47,645 bases of DNA from Rhodobacter capsulatus (GCF_005144475.1 NZ_SWJZ01000006.1:1-47645), one strand, 5' to 3'; counted from the stretch's first letter, positions 1 through 8,005 are shown. The notes: a model not told the origin generated them from the letters alone. Numbers and translations are program-made.

Positions 1-22
1 GGCGAAGGCTATCGCCTTCGCC
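1..22. terminator. Hairpin at left edge, probable terminator of a gene outside the window
   Basis: A perfect 9-bp stem, GGCGAAGGC (1-9) with GCCTTCGCC (14-22), closes a 4-nt loop, TATC. No T-run follows, so a terminator is only one reading; it may also belong to a gene lying to the left. Confidence 0.4.
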
Positions 23-56
23 CTGCGAGACGGTTCTCCTTGTCAGACGGGGGCCC

Positions 57-99
57 AAAGGCCCCCGGCCAGCGCCCGCCCCGCCCCATGGCGGGCGCT
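57..99 (+). repeat. GC-rich palindromic repeat, copy 1
   Basis: The core pairs AGCGCCCGCC (71-80) with GGCGGGCGCT (90-99) around a CCGCCCCAT loop. The same stem, loop and left flank recur at 45711-45759 on the opposite strand with one mismatch visible over about 40 bp. Downstream here a GGCCTCTGT motif appears after a stretch missing from copy 2, as if one copy gained or lost about 25-30 bp. Confidence 0.55.
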
Positions 100-316
100 T
101 TCGCGCCGCCCGGGGCAGGCGCCGGCCTCTGTCGTGCCTGGGGCAGATCGGCCCCGGGGCCGACGCTGCACCGACGGGCGGGGAAACGCGGGTCGCGTTT
201 CCTGATCCGCCCGACGGGCGACCTTTGCGCACCACTTTCCCGAAACTTTCCCGAACCCCTTTCCAATTCCCCGCGTTTCCGCTAGCCGGGGTCGTTCTTT
301 CGAGAAGGAGGTCCGG

Positions 317-1339
317 ATGGGCTACAAGGTCGTCGTCGTCGGTGCCACGGGCAACGTTGGCAAGGAAATGCTGAACATTCTCGCCGAGCGCGAGTTTCCG
401 GTGGACGAAATCGCGGCGCTGGCGTCGCGCAAGTCGCTGGGCACCGAAGTCAGCTTTGGCGACCGAACTCTGAAGACCCAGGATCTGGACACGTTCGACT
501 TCACCGGCTGGGACATCGCGCTGTTCGCGATCGGCTCGGACGCGACGAAAGTCTATGCGCCGAAAGCCGCGTCGCAGGGCTGCGTGGTGATCGACAACTC
601 CTCGCTCTACCGTTACGACCCGGAGATCCCGCTGATCGTGCCGGAGGTGAACGCCCACGACGTCGTGCGCTACACCAACAAGATGATCATCGCGAACCCG
701 AACTGCTCGACCGCGCAGATGGTGGTGGCGCTGAAGCCGCTGCATGACCGCGCCAAGATCAAGCGCGTCGTGGTCTCGACCTATCAATCCGTGTCGGGCA
801 CCGGCAAGGAAGCGATGGACGAGCTGTGGAACCAGACCAAGGGCATGTATGTCCCCGGTCAGGAAGTGGCGCCCAAGGTCTATCCGAAGCAGATCGCCTT
901 CAACGTGATCCCGCATATCGACGTTTTCCTTGATTCCGGTGATACCAAGGAAGAATGGAAGATGGTCGCCGAGACCAAGAAGATCCTGGATCCGAAGATC
1001 AAGGTGACCGCCACCTGCGTGCGCGTGCCGGTCTTCGTCGGCCATTCGGAATCGATCAACATCGAATTCGAAGACTTCCTCGACTGGGAAGAGGCGACCG
1101 AGATCCTGCGCGAGGCGCCGGGCGTGCTCGTCGTCGACAAGCGCGAAGCCGGTGGCTACATCACGCCCATCGAATGCGTCGGCGAATATGCCACCTACAT
1201 CTCGCGCATCCGGCAAGACAGCACGATCGAGAACGGGCTGAACCTCTGGTGCGTCTCGGACAACCTGCGCAAGGGCGCGGCGCTCAATGCGGTGCAGATC
1301 GCCGAAGTGCTGGGCCAACGCTGCCTGAAAAAAGGCTGA
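317..1339 (+). CDS. asd: Aspartate-semialdehyde dehydrogenase
   Basis: Catalyses NADPH-dependent reduction of L-aspartyl-4-phosphate to L-aspartate-4-semialdehyde, the branch point to lysine/diaminopimelate, threonine and methionine; cytosolic. 340 aa, a normal length. The N-terminal Rossmann loop GATGNVG is at residues 9-15, and the catalytic cysteine is in NPNCSTAQ (Cys130). The start follows a textbook Shine-Dalgarno, AAGGAGGT at 305-312, four bases before the ATG. It appears monocistronic, with a GC hairpin and T-rich tract just downstream (1363-1395). Confidence 0.97.
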   Translation: MGYKVVVVGATGNVGKEMLNILAEREFPVDEIAALASRKSLGTEVSFGDRTLKTQDLDTFDFTGWDIALFAIGSDATKVYAPKAASQGCVVIDNSSLYRYDPEIPLIVPEVNAHDVVRYTNKMIIANPNCSTAQMVVALKPLHDRAKIKRVVVSTYQSVSGTGKEAMDELWNQTKGMYVPGQEVAPKVYPKQIAFNVIPHIDVFLDSGDTKEEWKMVAETKKILDPKIKVTATCVRVPVFVGHSESINIEFEDFLDWEEATEILREAPGVLVVDKREAGGYITPIECVGEYATYISRIRQDSTIENGLNLWCVSDNLRKGAALNAVQIAEVLGQRCLKKG

Positions 1340-1362
1340 TCACGGGCGATTGCCTGAAACGT

Positions 1363-1395
1363 GAGGGCGTCCCCCCGGGGCGCCCTCTTGCTTTT
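1363..1395 (+). terminator. Rho-independent terminator of asd
   Basis: GAGGGCG-T-CCCC pairs with GGGGCGCCCTC (one bulged T), followed by TTGCTTTTG. Confidence 0.7.
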
Positions 1396-1443
1396 GCGCG
1401 CGACCCAAGGGACGCTGAGGGCATCTTTTCCCGGGAGGAACCC

Positions 1444-3045
1444 ATGCCCCGTCTGCCGCTTTTCGCCAGCCTTTGCCTTGCCTGTGCCCCTGCGGCGCTT
1501 TTCGCCGCGCCTGCCGAAATTCCGGCAACCCTTTCGACGGTCACGCTTTTCCCCGAAGGGGCGCAGGTGACGCGCGCCGTCACCGTGCCCGCGGGCGTGA
1601 CCGAGGTGCTGGTGCCCGATCTGCCCGACGGCACCGATCCCGCCAGCCTGCGCGTGACGGGCGAGGGGGTGGAGATCGGCGCCGTGACGCTGATGGCGGA
1701 TCGTGAACCCGCCACAGACCGCGCGCCCTCGGCCGAGGTCCGCGCGGCCCGCACCGCGCTCGAGACCGCGCGCGCCGATCTGGCCGCGCAGCAGGACAAG
1801 CTGGCCGCGCTGCGCGCGAAGATCACCGCCGCCGAAGCCGAGGTCGATTTCTTCACCGCGCTCGACACGTCGAACACGCCGCCCGAAAAGGTGACGGCGC
1901 TGGCGCGGACGGTCTCCGCGGGGGTTCTGGCGGCCGAACAGGCCCGGATCGCGGCCCGGGCCGAGGTGCGCGCGGCGGAAGCGGCGCTGAAACCGGCGAA
2001 AGAGGCGGTGGCGCGGGCGAAACAGGCGCTCGATGCGCTGCAAAACCCGGCGAAGGACAGCGATGCCCTGCTGCTGACGGTGTCGGGCGCGGGCAGGGTC
2101 ACGGTGACGACCTTTGTGGCCGAGGCGGGCTGGGCGCCCAGCTACGACGCGCGGCTGGACAGTGCCGCGGGCAGCCTCGCGCTGGATCGTTTCGTCTCGG
2201 TGCATCAGGCCTCGGGCGAGGATTGGCGCGGCGTGGCGCTGGTTCTGTCCACCGCCCGGCCTTCGGAGCGCACCGACCCGTCCGAGATGTGGTCGGATCT
2301 GCGCCGGATCGGCCCGCCCGCGCCGCCGATGCCGGAGATGGCCGCGCCGAAGGCGGCGATGGACAGCTATGCGGCCGCCCCGGTGATGGAGGCGGCCCCG
2401 GCGGCGGGCCGGATGGCGATGGAACTGCAAGGCGAAACCGTGACTTACACCTATCCGGCCGCGGTCGATATCCGCGACGGGGTGGAAAATCTGCGCCTGA
2501 AGCTGGATCGGATCGAGACGCCGGTCAAGCTGCTGGCCGAGGCGGTGCCGATGTTCGACGAGACCGCCTATCGGGTCGTCGAGGGGCAGACGGCGGGGGC
2601 AGAGCCGATCCTGCCCGGCCCGGCGGTGCTCTGGCTCGATGGCGCGGTGGTGGGGGCGGCCGATCTGCCGCTGATCGCGGCGGGCGACACCCTGCGGCTG
2701 GGCTTTGGCGCGATCGACGGGCTGCGGCTGAAGCGGGTGATTCCGCAGGCGAACGAGGGCGACCGCGGCCTGATCACGAAATCGAACGAACGGACCGAGA
2801 CCGCCGAAATCACCGTCGAGAACCTGACCGGCAAGCCCTGGGCGCTGCGGGTGATCGACCGCGTGCCCTATGCCGAGCAGGAGGATCTGCAGATCACCCA
2901 TGCCGCGACGCCGCCCGCGACCACGGTCGATTACGACGACATGCGCGGCGTTCTGGCCTGGGAATTCGATCTGGCCGCGGGGGCGACGCAGGCGATCCGT
3001 CTCGAAACGAAGATGCGCTGGCCCGCCGATCAGGTGTTGCAGTGA
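1444..3045 (+). CDS. Secreted DUF4139 (mucoidy inhibitor MuiA-type) protein
   Basis: 533 aa. A clear signal peptide ends near residue 21-22 (ALFA-AP). Next comes the DUF4140-like N-terminal domain (about 28-75: TVTLFPEGAQVTR, then DLPDGTDPASLRV). An Ala/Glu/Arg/Lys-rich segment predicted to be coiled coil covers about 85-195, and a C-terminal DUF4139 beta domain starts around 200 and includes WAPSYDARLD. The family is widespread and probably periplasmic; its biochemical role is not established. The ATG at 1444 follows GGGAGG. A small membrane protein follows 25 bp later, so the two may be co-transcribed. Confidence 0.85.
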   Translation: MPRLPLFASLCLACAPAALFAAPAEIPATLSTVTLFPEGAQVTRAVTVPAGVTEVLVPDLPDGTDPASLRVTGEGVEIGAVTLMADREPATDRAPSAEVRAARTALETARADLAAQQDKLAALRAKITAAEAEVDFFTALDTSNTPPEKVTALARTVSAGVLAAEQARIAARAEVRAAEAALKPAKEAVARAKQALDALQNPAKDSDALLLTVSGAGRVTVTTFVAEAGWAPSYDARLDSAAGSLALDRFVSVHQASGEDWRGVALVLSTARPSERTDPSEMWSDLRRIGPPAPPMPEMAAPKAAMDSYAAAPVMEAAPAAGRMAMELQGETVTYTYPAAVDIRDGVENLRLKLDRIETPVKLLAEAVPMFDETAYRVVEGQTAGAEPILPGPAVLWLDGAVVGAADLPLIAAGDTLRLGFGAIDGLRLKRVIPQANEGDRGLITKSNERTETAEITVENLTGKPWALRVIDRVPYAEQEDLQITHAATPPATTVDYDDMRGVLAWEFDLAAGATQAIRLETKMRWPADQVLQ

Positions 3046-3070
3046 ACCCCGGGCGCGGGGAGAACTTCGG

Positions 3071-3274
3071 ATGGAGATCCTGAAGGGGCTGCTGATCGGC
3101 ACCGGGGTCTATGCCGTGTTGCGCTGGACCGACAGGGCGCCCTCGAATCTGGAGGTGGCGCTGATCGCCGGGCTTTGGGCCGCGGCGGTGGGGCTGGTGT
3201 TCCGACAGATCGCCCGCGGGCGAAAGGACGCCGCCCGCCGATCATCGGGCCAGACCGGCAAAGAAAAACCCTGA
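3071..3274 (+). CDS. Small predicted membrane protein
   Basis: 67 aa, no family recognised. Two hydrophobic stretches (about 5-16 and 28-46) suggest a two-helix membrane protein. The tail (RQIARGRKDAARRSSGQTGKEK) is strongly basic and polar and presumably cytoplasmic. A GGGGAG sequence precedes the ATG and the gene follows the DUF4139 gene by 25 bp, which supports translation. Its stop codon lies in the left arm of a hairpin. Confidence 0.55.
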   Translation: MEILKGLLIGTGVYAVLRWTDRAPSNLEVALIAGLWAAAVGLVFRQIARGRKDAARRSSGQTGKEKP

Positions 3275-3301
3275 CCGGGGGCGTTCTGCCGCCGGTCAGG
3301 G
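3269..3301 (+). terminator. Inverted repeat at end of the DUF4139 transcription unit
   Basis: CCCTGACCGG (3269-3278) pairs perfectly with CCGGTCAGGG (3292-3301) around a 13-nt GC-rich loop that can extend the stem. No T-run follows. A second palindrome, CCCCGCATGCGGGG (3306-3319), is adjacent. Confidence 0.45.
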
Positions 3302-3362
3302 CTGGCCCCGCATGCGGGGGGCCGGATCACGCCGCCATTCTGGCGGTGCAGCGGGGTCGCCT

Positions 3363-3809
3363 TCAGGCGGCCCGCCCCGAGTGTCGTCCCCTGCCGGTCA
3401 CACCGACCTCGCGCGGGGCAAGCCCCGCCCGTCGGGTCAGCGCGCCGGGGAAGGGGGCGCGGTATTGCAGCATCAGATCGGTCAGCGAATGGCCGATCTC
3501 TTCTATCCAGAGCACGAACCGGTCCGAAGGCCATTCGTGCAGTCCCAGCCGTTCGTCCTCGAGCCGCAGCACGAAGCCGGCCTTGCGCAGCTTGGCTTGC
3601 AGATCAAGCCAGCCCTGCGCCTTGTCGAAGGCGGCGGTGATAACCGCCATCTCGTTTTTTTGCACGACGCTCGGGGCCTCGCGCAGCGCGTCGCAAAGCG
3701 AGCGTCGGATCAGCTCTGCAGGCGTTTCCTCCTGCAGGCGGGCGGCGGCCTCGATCTTGGCGATCAGGTCCGTCGGAAGGCGAAGGGTGACGAGTCGGTG
3801 CTGTGTCAT
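3363..3809 (-). CDS. Ribbon-helix-helix (CopG/Arc-type) regulator
   Basis: 148 aa from the preferred ATG at 3809; an ATG at 3827 would add six residues. Residues 1-43 look like a ribbon-helix-helix domain: a short strand, RLVTLRLP, then two helices (TDLIAKIEAAARLQ and PAELIRRSLCDAL). The remainder (about 50-148, including the segment WPSDRFVLWIEEIGHSL) is unassigned and could be a sensor or partner-binding domain. The gene lies downstream of the carbonic anhydrase on the same strand. A 30-bp inverted repeat immediately upstream (3830-3859) is a plausible autoregulatory operator. No adjacent toxin gene is visible, so a toxin-antitoxin role is not supported. Confidence 0.6.
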   Translation of the reverse strand: MTQHRLVTLRLPTDLIAKIEAAARLQEETPAELIRRSLCDALREAPSVVQKNEMAVITAAFDKAQGWLDLQAKLRKAGFVLRLEDERLGLHEWPSDRFVLWIEEIGHSLTDLMLQYRAPFPGALTRRAGLAPREVGVTGRGRHSGRAA

Positions 3810-3829
3810 GTCCCAAGACTCGCGCATCG

Positions 3830-3859
3830 ACCTTAATACAAGGTAAATCGAATTAAGGT
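3830..3859. promoter_or_regulatory. Inverted repeat, candidate operator of the RHH regulator
   Basis: ACCTTAAT (3830-3837) and ATTAAGGT (3852-3859) are perfect 8-bp arms with a 14-bp AT-rich spacer, between the carbonic anhydrase stop and the regulator start. In a 67% GC genome this AT-rich palindrome stands out. Confidence 0.5.
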
Positions 3860-3863
3860 TGAT

Positions 3864-4520
3864 TCAGATCGGCTCGAAAATTTTGCTCTCCGGGTTGAAC
3901 TGCCAGAGCATCCCCTCGCCGATGTCGTTCCAAAGCCCGTGCAGGCTCATGTCGCCCGCCTCGACCGCGGCGCGCACGAAGGGGAAGGTGAGCAGGTTTT
4001 CCAGGCTGATCACCACCGATTCCCGTTCCAGCGCGGTGATCCGCTCGGCCTCGGCCGCGTTCTTGACCCGCTCGAAGCCCGGGCGCAGCAGGTTCAGCCA
4101 GGTGCCGACGAACGAGGTCTTGTCATCCAGTTCCGGCGCATGGCCCGAACACATCGCATGACAGCCCGCGACGCCGCCGCATTGCGAATGGCCGAGCACG
4201 ATCACATGCGCCACCTTCAGATTGCGCACCGCATATTCGATCGCCGCCGAGGTGCCGTGGTGATCGCCGTCCGGGTTGTAGGGCGGCACCAGATTGGCGA
4301 TGTTGCGATGGATGAAGAATTCGCCCTCGTCCGCGCCGAAGATCGAGGTGACATGCACGCGACTGTCGCAGCAGGAAATCACCATCGCCCGCGGATGCTG
4401 ACCGGCATCGGCCAGACGGCGATACCAGGGGCGGTTTTCCGTATAGGTGGTGGCGCGCCAGCCGTGGTAGCGGTTGGTCAGGTAGGAGGGCAAGGGCCGC
4501 ACGTGCTCTTTCATTGTCAT
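3864..4520 (-). CDS. Beta-class carbonic anhydrase
   Basis: Interconverts CO2 and bicarbonate using zinc; cytosolic. 218 aa from the ATG at 4520, chosen over an ATG six codons upstream because the family usually begins close to this conserved region. Zinc-site motifs are intact: CCDSR (Cys50, Asp52, Arg54) and HSQCGG (His111, Cys114). Typical flanking blocks are present (RNIAN and GTSAAIEYAV). The gene is divergent from the unknown gene at 4669 across a 148-bp gap and may be co-transcribed with the downstream RHH regulator. Confidence 0.93.
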   Translation of the reverse strand: MTMKEHVRPLPSYLTNRYHGWRATTYTENRPWYRRLADAGQHPRAMVISCCDSRVHVTSIFGADEGEFFIHRNIANLVPPYNPDGDHHGTSAAIEYAVRNLKVAHVIVLGHSQCGGVAGCHAMCSGHAPELDDKTSFVGTWLNLLRPGFERVKNAAEAERITALERESVVISLENLLTFPFVRAAVEAGDMSLHGLWNDIGEGMLWQFNPESKIFEPI

Positions 4521-4668
4521 CCCCGTCGCAAGTCCCAAACCTGATAGGCGTCAACCCGCTTGAATGCGAGGGCTTTTTCGCCGCGCCTCAACCTTTTCTT
4601 GAAACTTGCAAGCCATGGTGAGGCAGGCCGTGGGGGCTGGGAATACCAGGACGAAGACGGAGGCTGGG

Positions 4669-5049
4669 GTGAGCGCGATCGAGAAATTGCGGATGGACGA
4701 GCCGGTGCGGCTTGATCCTGACAGGCTTGTGGTTCTGTATGCCGAGTTGGGGCAATTCGCGGCAGAACGGCTGATTGCCGCCGCGATGGAGGATCTGGCG
4801 GTGCATCTGGTGGCGGTGCAGCTGGCCGCGCAGGAGCGGCGCCTTGAGGTGCTCGACCATGGCTCGGCCGAGATTGCCCGGCTGGCGCGGCAGGTCGGCA
4901 TGGTGCTTCTGGCGCGGGTGGCGCAGGATCTGCGCGATTGTGTCACACGCGGCGATGCGGTGGCGCAGGCCTCGGTTCTGGCGCGGCTGGTGCGGCTGGC
5001 CGAACGCTCGCTGACGGCGGTCTGGGATTATCAGGACATGCAACTCTGA
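4669..5049 (+). CDS. Unknown helical protein, GTG start
   Basis: 126 aa, no family recognised. The GTG at 4669 is chosen because GGAGG (4659-4663) sits five bases upstream; frames starting at 4606 or 4615 have no such site. The protein is almost entirely helical by composition, with heptad-like Leu/Val/Ala spacing over residues 15-110 (LVVLYAELGQF through VLARLVRL). A soluble coiled-coil or four-helix protein is likely. It stands alone between carbonic anhydrase (divergent) and the M17 peptidase 88 bp downstream. Confidence 0.65.
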   Translation: MSAIEKLRMDEPVRLDPDRLVVLYAELGQFAAERLIAAAMEDLAVHLVAVQLAAQERRLEVLDHGSAEIARLARQVGMVLLARVAQDLRDCVTRGDAVAQASVLARLVRLAERSLTAVWDYQDMQL

Positions 5050-5137
5050 CGCCGTCGGGCGGCTTCGGGCGGCGAACGGGGCTTGCGGGTGCCGATCGCC
5101 GCGCTAGGCTGGCGCGACAGTCGCAGGAGGCCCGAGC

Positions 5138-6541
5138 ATGTCCGATCTTTTCCGTTTCCGTCCCGAGATGCGCTTCGCGCCCGCCGATGCCGCGGCGCGT
5201 CCGCTTCATCTGGTGGCGGCGGGGGCTGATCTGCCCGCGGCGCTGACACCGGCGCAACGGGCCTTTGCCGCGGCGCAGGGCTTCACCGGGGCGCTGGGCA
5301 GCCTGTGCCTGCTGCCCGACGAAACCGGCGCCATCGTGGCGGCGCTGTTCGGCTATGGCGATGCGCGCAAACGGGCGCGGGCGCGGTTCCAGCTGGCGGC
5401 GGCGGCGGCAAAACTGCCCGCCGGGGCCTGGGCTCTGGCCAGCCCGCTGCCCTCCGAGACCCAAAAATCCGAGGCTTTGGGCTGGCTTCTGGAAGCCTAT
5501 CGCTACGACCGTTACGGCACGCAATCGGTCCCCGAGGCGCGGCTGGTGGCGCCTGCGGGCCTGGATGCGGGGCGGCTTGAAATCATGGCCGAGGCCGAGG
5601 CTTTGGCCCGCGATCTGGTCAACACCCCCGCCAATGATCTGGGCCCCGACGAGCTGGAAGCCGCCGTCCGCGACCTTGCCGCGCGGCATGGCGCAAAGGT
5701 CGCGGTGATCACCGGCGAGGATCTTCTGGCGCAGGGCTATCCGCTCATTCATGCCGTCGGCCGCGCCAGCGTCCGGGCGCCGCGGCTGATCGAGCTGCGC
5801 TGGGGCGAGACGGGCCCCGATCTGGCGCTGGTCGGCAAGGGCGTCTGTTTCGACACCGGCGGGCTGAACCTGAAGACCGGGGCCTATATGGCCCTGATGA
5901 AAAAGGACATGGGCGGGGCGGCGAACCAGCTCGCGCTCGCGCATATGATCATGGCGCTGAACCTGCCGGTCAAGCTGCGGCTGCTCATTCCGGCGGTGGA
6001 AAATGCGGTGGCGGGCAATGCGATGCGGCCGGGCGACATCTACACCTCGCGCAAGGGGCTGACGGTCGAGGTCAACGACACCGACGCCGAGGGGCGTCTG
6101 ATCCTGGCCGATGCGCTTGCCGCCGCCGACGAGGAGGCGCCCGATCTGATCCTGTGCATGGCGACGCTGACCGGCGCGGCGCGGGTGGCCCTGGGCGCCG
6201 ATCTGCCGCCCTTTTACACCGATGACGACGATCTGGCGGCGGCGCTGACGGCCTCGGGCGCGCGCAATGGCGATCCGCTTTGGCGAATGCCGTTCTGGGC
6301 GCCCTATGAGGGGCAGATCGAGCCGGGCATCGCCGATCTCGACAACTGTCCCCCGGGCAGCATGGCGGGCTCGATCACCGCGGCGCTCTTCCTGCGCCGC
6401 TTCGTCACCGAGACCGAGCGTTTCGTGCATTTCGACCTTTACGCCTGGCAACCCACCGCCGCGCCGGGCCGGACCAAGGGCGGGCTGGGGCAGGGCGGCC
6501 GCGCCGTTCTGGGCGCGCTCTCCGAGGTGCTGGGGCTGTGA
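5138..6541 (+). CDS. M17 leucyl aminopeptidase family protein
   Basis: 467 aa. A two-metal exopeptidase removing N-terminal residues; cytosolic. The C-terminal catalytic half keeps all expected residues: Lys234 in GKGVCFDTGG, Asp239, Lys246, Asp257 in KKDMGG, and Asp316/Glu318/Arg320 in NDTDAEGR. The usual motif is NTDAEGR, so the Asn-Asp pair here is a small variation. The N-terminal half is divergent from classical PepA, which is encoded separately at 13219-14685. Its stop overlaps the next gene's start by 4 bp (GTGA), coupling it to an NlpC/P60 cell-wall hydrolase. A role in peptidoglycan peptide turnover is inferred from that pairing only. Confidence 0.9.
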   Translation: MSDLFRFRPEMRFAPADAAARPLHLVAAGADLPAALTPAQRAFAAAQGFTGALGSLCLLPDETGAIVAALFGYGDARKRARARFQLAAAAAKLPAGAWALASPLPSETQKSEALGWLLEAYRYDRYGTQSVPEARLVAPAGLDAGRLEIMAEAEALARDLVNTPANDLGPDELEAAVRDLAARHGAKVAVITGEDLLAQGYPLIHAVGRASVRAPRLIELRWGETGPDLALVGKGVCFDTGGLNLKTGAYMALMKKDMGGAANQLALAHMIMALNLPVKLRLLIPAVENAVAGNAMRPGDIYTSRKGLTVEVNDTDAEGRLILADALAAADEEAPDLILCMATLTGAARVALGADLPPFYTDDDDLAAALTASGARNGDPLWRMPFWAPYEGQIEPGIADLDNCPPGSMAGSITAALFLRRFVTETERFVHFDLYAWQPTAAPGRTKGGLGQGGRAVLGALSEVLGL

Positions 6542-7365
6542 CCGACCGCCGTCTGGTGCCGTTTTCGGGCCGGGTCGCGCACGCGTCCTTGCGCGGTCAG
6601 ATCGACGCGCCCGCCTTCAGTGCGGGCGAACCGGCGCGGATCGGCGCGATGCTGGCCGATCTGGCGCTTGATCCCGGTGGCCCGCGCGAGCGGCAATGGC
6701 TGCACGGCGCCGCGGTCACGGTGATCGACCGGCGCGACGGCTTCGCCTTTGCGCAGGCGGCGTTGGATGGTGCCTGCGGCTGGGTTCCCGAAACCGCGCT
6801 GGCCGCCCCCGTGCCCGCCACCCATGTCGTCGCCAGCCGCGGCACGCATCTCTACCGCGAGGCCTCGATCAAGCGCGGCGAGATCGGCGCGCTCAGCCTT
6901 GGCGCCCGCGTCGCGGTGCTGGAGGTCGTCGGGGCGCTCGCCCGCACCCCCGACGGCTTCATCCCCGCCAGCCACCTGCGCCCGCTGACCGAGCCCGAGC
7001 CCGATCCGGTCGCGGTGGCGGAACGGCTGATCGGCACGCCCTATCTGTGGGGCGGCAATTCCGCCGCGGGCATCGATTGCTCGGGCCTTGTGCAGCTGGC
7101 CTTCACGCTGGCGGGCCGCGCCTGTCCCGCCGACAGCGACCAGCAGCGCGCCGCCTTTGGCGATTTTCTGCCCGACAACGCGCCGACCGAACGCGGCGAT
7201 CTGTTCTTCTGGGCCGGGCATGTGGCGATCGCGCTGGAGGACAGCACGCTTTTGCACGCCAACGGCCATGCGATGCAGGTCAGCCGCGAGCCGATCGGGG
7301 CCTGTCTGGCCCGCATCGCCGCCACCGAGGGCGGGCGCTATTTCGGGCGCAAGCGTCCGGGGTGA
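6538..7365 (+). CDS. NlpC/P60 family (C40) cysteine peptidase with SH3-like domains
   Basis: 275 aa with a GTG start overlapping the upstream stop. Two SH3b-like segments (about 55-90 and 95-150, ending FIPASHL) precede the C40 catalytic domain. The latter has YLWGGNSAAGIDCSGLVQ (Cys181), GHVAI (His228) and LLHANG (His240). Members usually cleave D-Glu-diaminopimelate bonds in murein peptides. No signal peptide is seen, so it may act on recycled muropeptides in the cytoplasm, as in the YkfC-type enzymes; the coupled M17 peptidase fits this. That pathway assignment is inference. Confidence 0.88.
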   Translation: MTDRRLVPFSGRVAHASLRGQIDAPAFSAGEPARIGAMLADLALDPGGPRERQWLHGAAVTVIDRRDGFAFAQAALDGACGWVPETALAAPVPATHVVASRGTHLYREASIKRGEIGALSLGARVAVLEVVGALARTPDGFIPASHLRPLTEPEPDPVAVAERLIGTPYLWGGNSAAGIDCSGLVQLAFTLAGRACPADSDQQRAAFGDFLPDNAPTERGDLFFWAGHVAIALEDSTLLHANGHAMQVSREPIGACLARIAATEGGRYFGRKRPG

Positions 7366-7386
7366 GAGCGACGGGTGATTCGCCGC

Positions 7387-7734
7387 TCACTCCACCGCGC
7401 GGATCAGCTTGCGCTCGATCACCCGCAACAGCGGCGCCAGCTCGTGTCCGCGTTTCAAAACCTGCCCCTCGGCGCCGATCAGCGCATAGATCCCCTGCCG
7501 GTTGCGCAGCGCCGGCCGCTTTTCAAGGCGGTAGAGCGGGCTTTCCATGGTGCGGCGTAAGATCGCAAAGACCGCCGCCTCGCGCCCGAAACTGAGCGCG
7601 TAATCGCGCGCCTCGGCCATCGCCACCATGCGTCCGTAGACCGTCAGGATGGCGCCAAGTTCCCGCCGGTCGAAGGTGACCTGGGCGGGCGCGGCGGCGG
7701 GTCCGGGGAAGGGCATGGGCGGCTCGATCGTCAT
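7387..7734 (-). CDS. DUF2794 protein
   Basis: 115 aa. It matches the alphaproteobacterial DUF2794 family in length and conserved blocks: VTFDRRELGAILTVYGRMVA, the following DYALSFGREAAVFAI, and YRLEKRPALRNRQGIYAL. Function unknown; no signal peptide or membrane segment. It is convergent with the NlpC/P60 gene (21 bp apart) and transcribed away from the cytochrome gene. Confidence 0.85.
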   Translation of the reverse strand: MTIEPPMPFPGPAAAPAQVTFDRRELGAILTVYGRMVAMAEARDYALSFGREAAVFAILRRTMESPLYRLEKRPALRNRQGIYALIGAEGQVLKRGHELAPLLRVIERKLIRAVE

Positions 7735-7904
7735 GGCGAAAGCGTGACAGTCTTGCGGCAGAAAATCAATCCGCCCTTGTTTAACAGGGGTTTCACGTCA
7801 TTCACCCTGCCCGGATCCTGCCGCGAAAAGACCCGCAAAATACCCTTTGGCCAGCGCGATTGCGCCGCGATTGGTCCGCAGTCTGGGCCCCGGCGGAAAA
7901 CGCT

Positions 7905-8005
7905 GAAAGCCCCGGCGGGCGGTCAACAGCCCCCACCCAGTTCGTTCGCCGGGGCGGCTTTCCGCACCGAGAGCCCCGCCCCCACCCGGGCGGGGCTTTC
8001 ATTTT
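7905..8005 (+). ncRNA. Candidate small RNA or terminated leader
   Basis: Two consecutive hairpins: GAAAGCCCCGGCG (7905-7917) with CGCCGGGGCGGCTTTC (7947-7962, three-base bulge), then a terminator-like stem (7972-7997). No gene to the left on this strand would use this terminator, because DUF2794 is on the minus strand and the NlpC/P60 gene ends at 7365. A short transcript, or an attenuated leader of the cytochrome gene, is the simplest explanation. Its 5' end is not defined and no family is recognised. Confidence 0.3.
7972..8005 (+). terminator. Strong Rho-independent terminator ahead of the c556-like gene
   Basis: AGCCCCGCCC (7972-7981) pairs perfectly with GGGCGGGGCT (7988-7997) over a 6-nt loop, followed by TTCATTTTC. 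Confidence 0.65.

Larger units (their letters stand above)
1..316. other. Gene-free 316-bp leader region upstream of asd
   Basis: No convincing gene is present; open frames here are high-GC shadows. It holds the edge hairpin (1-22), one copy of a GC-rich palindromic repeat (about 57-99), a GC-rich stretch to about 200, and a less GC-rich stretch of short TTCC-type runs (230-280) where an asd promoter could lie. I could not assign a clear -35/-10 pair. Confidence 0.6.

Noticed and set aside
955-3045. Very long overlapping frames on both strands across asd and the DUF4139 gene
   Set aside because: They carry no domain, have Arg/Gly/Pro-biased sequences, and are out of register with the well-supported genes; typical shadows in GC-rich DNA.
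3363-4520. Toxin-antitoxin module formed by the RHH protein and neighbour
   Set aside because: The only adjacent same-strand gene encodes a well-conserved carbonic anhydrase; no toxin-like frame is present.
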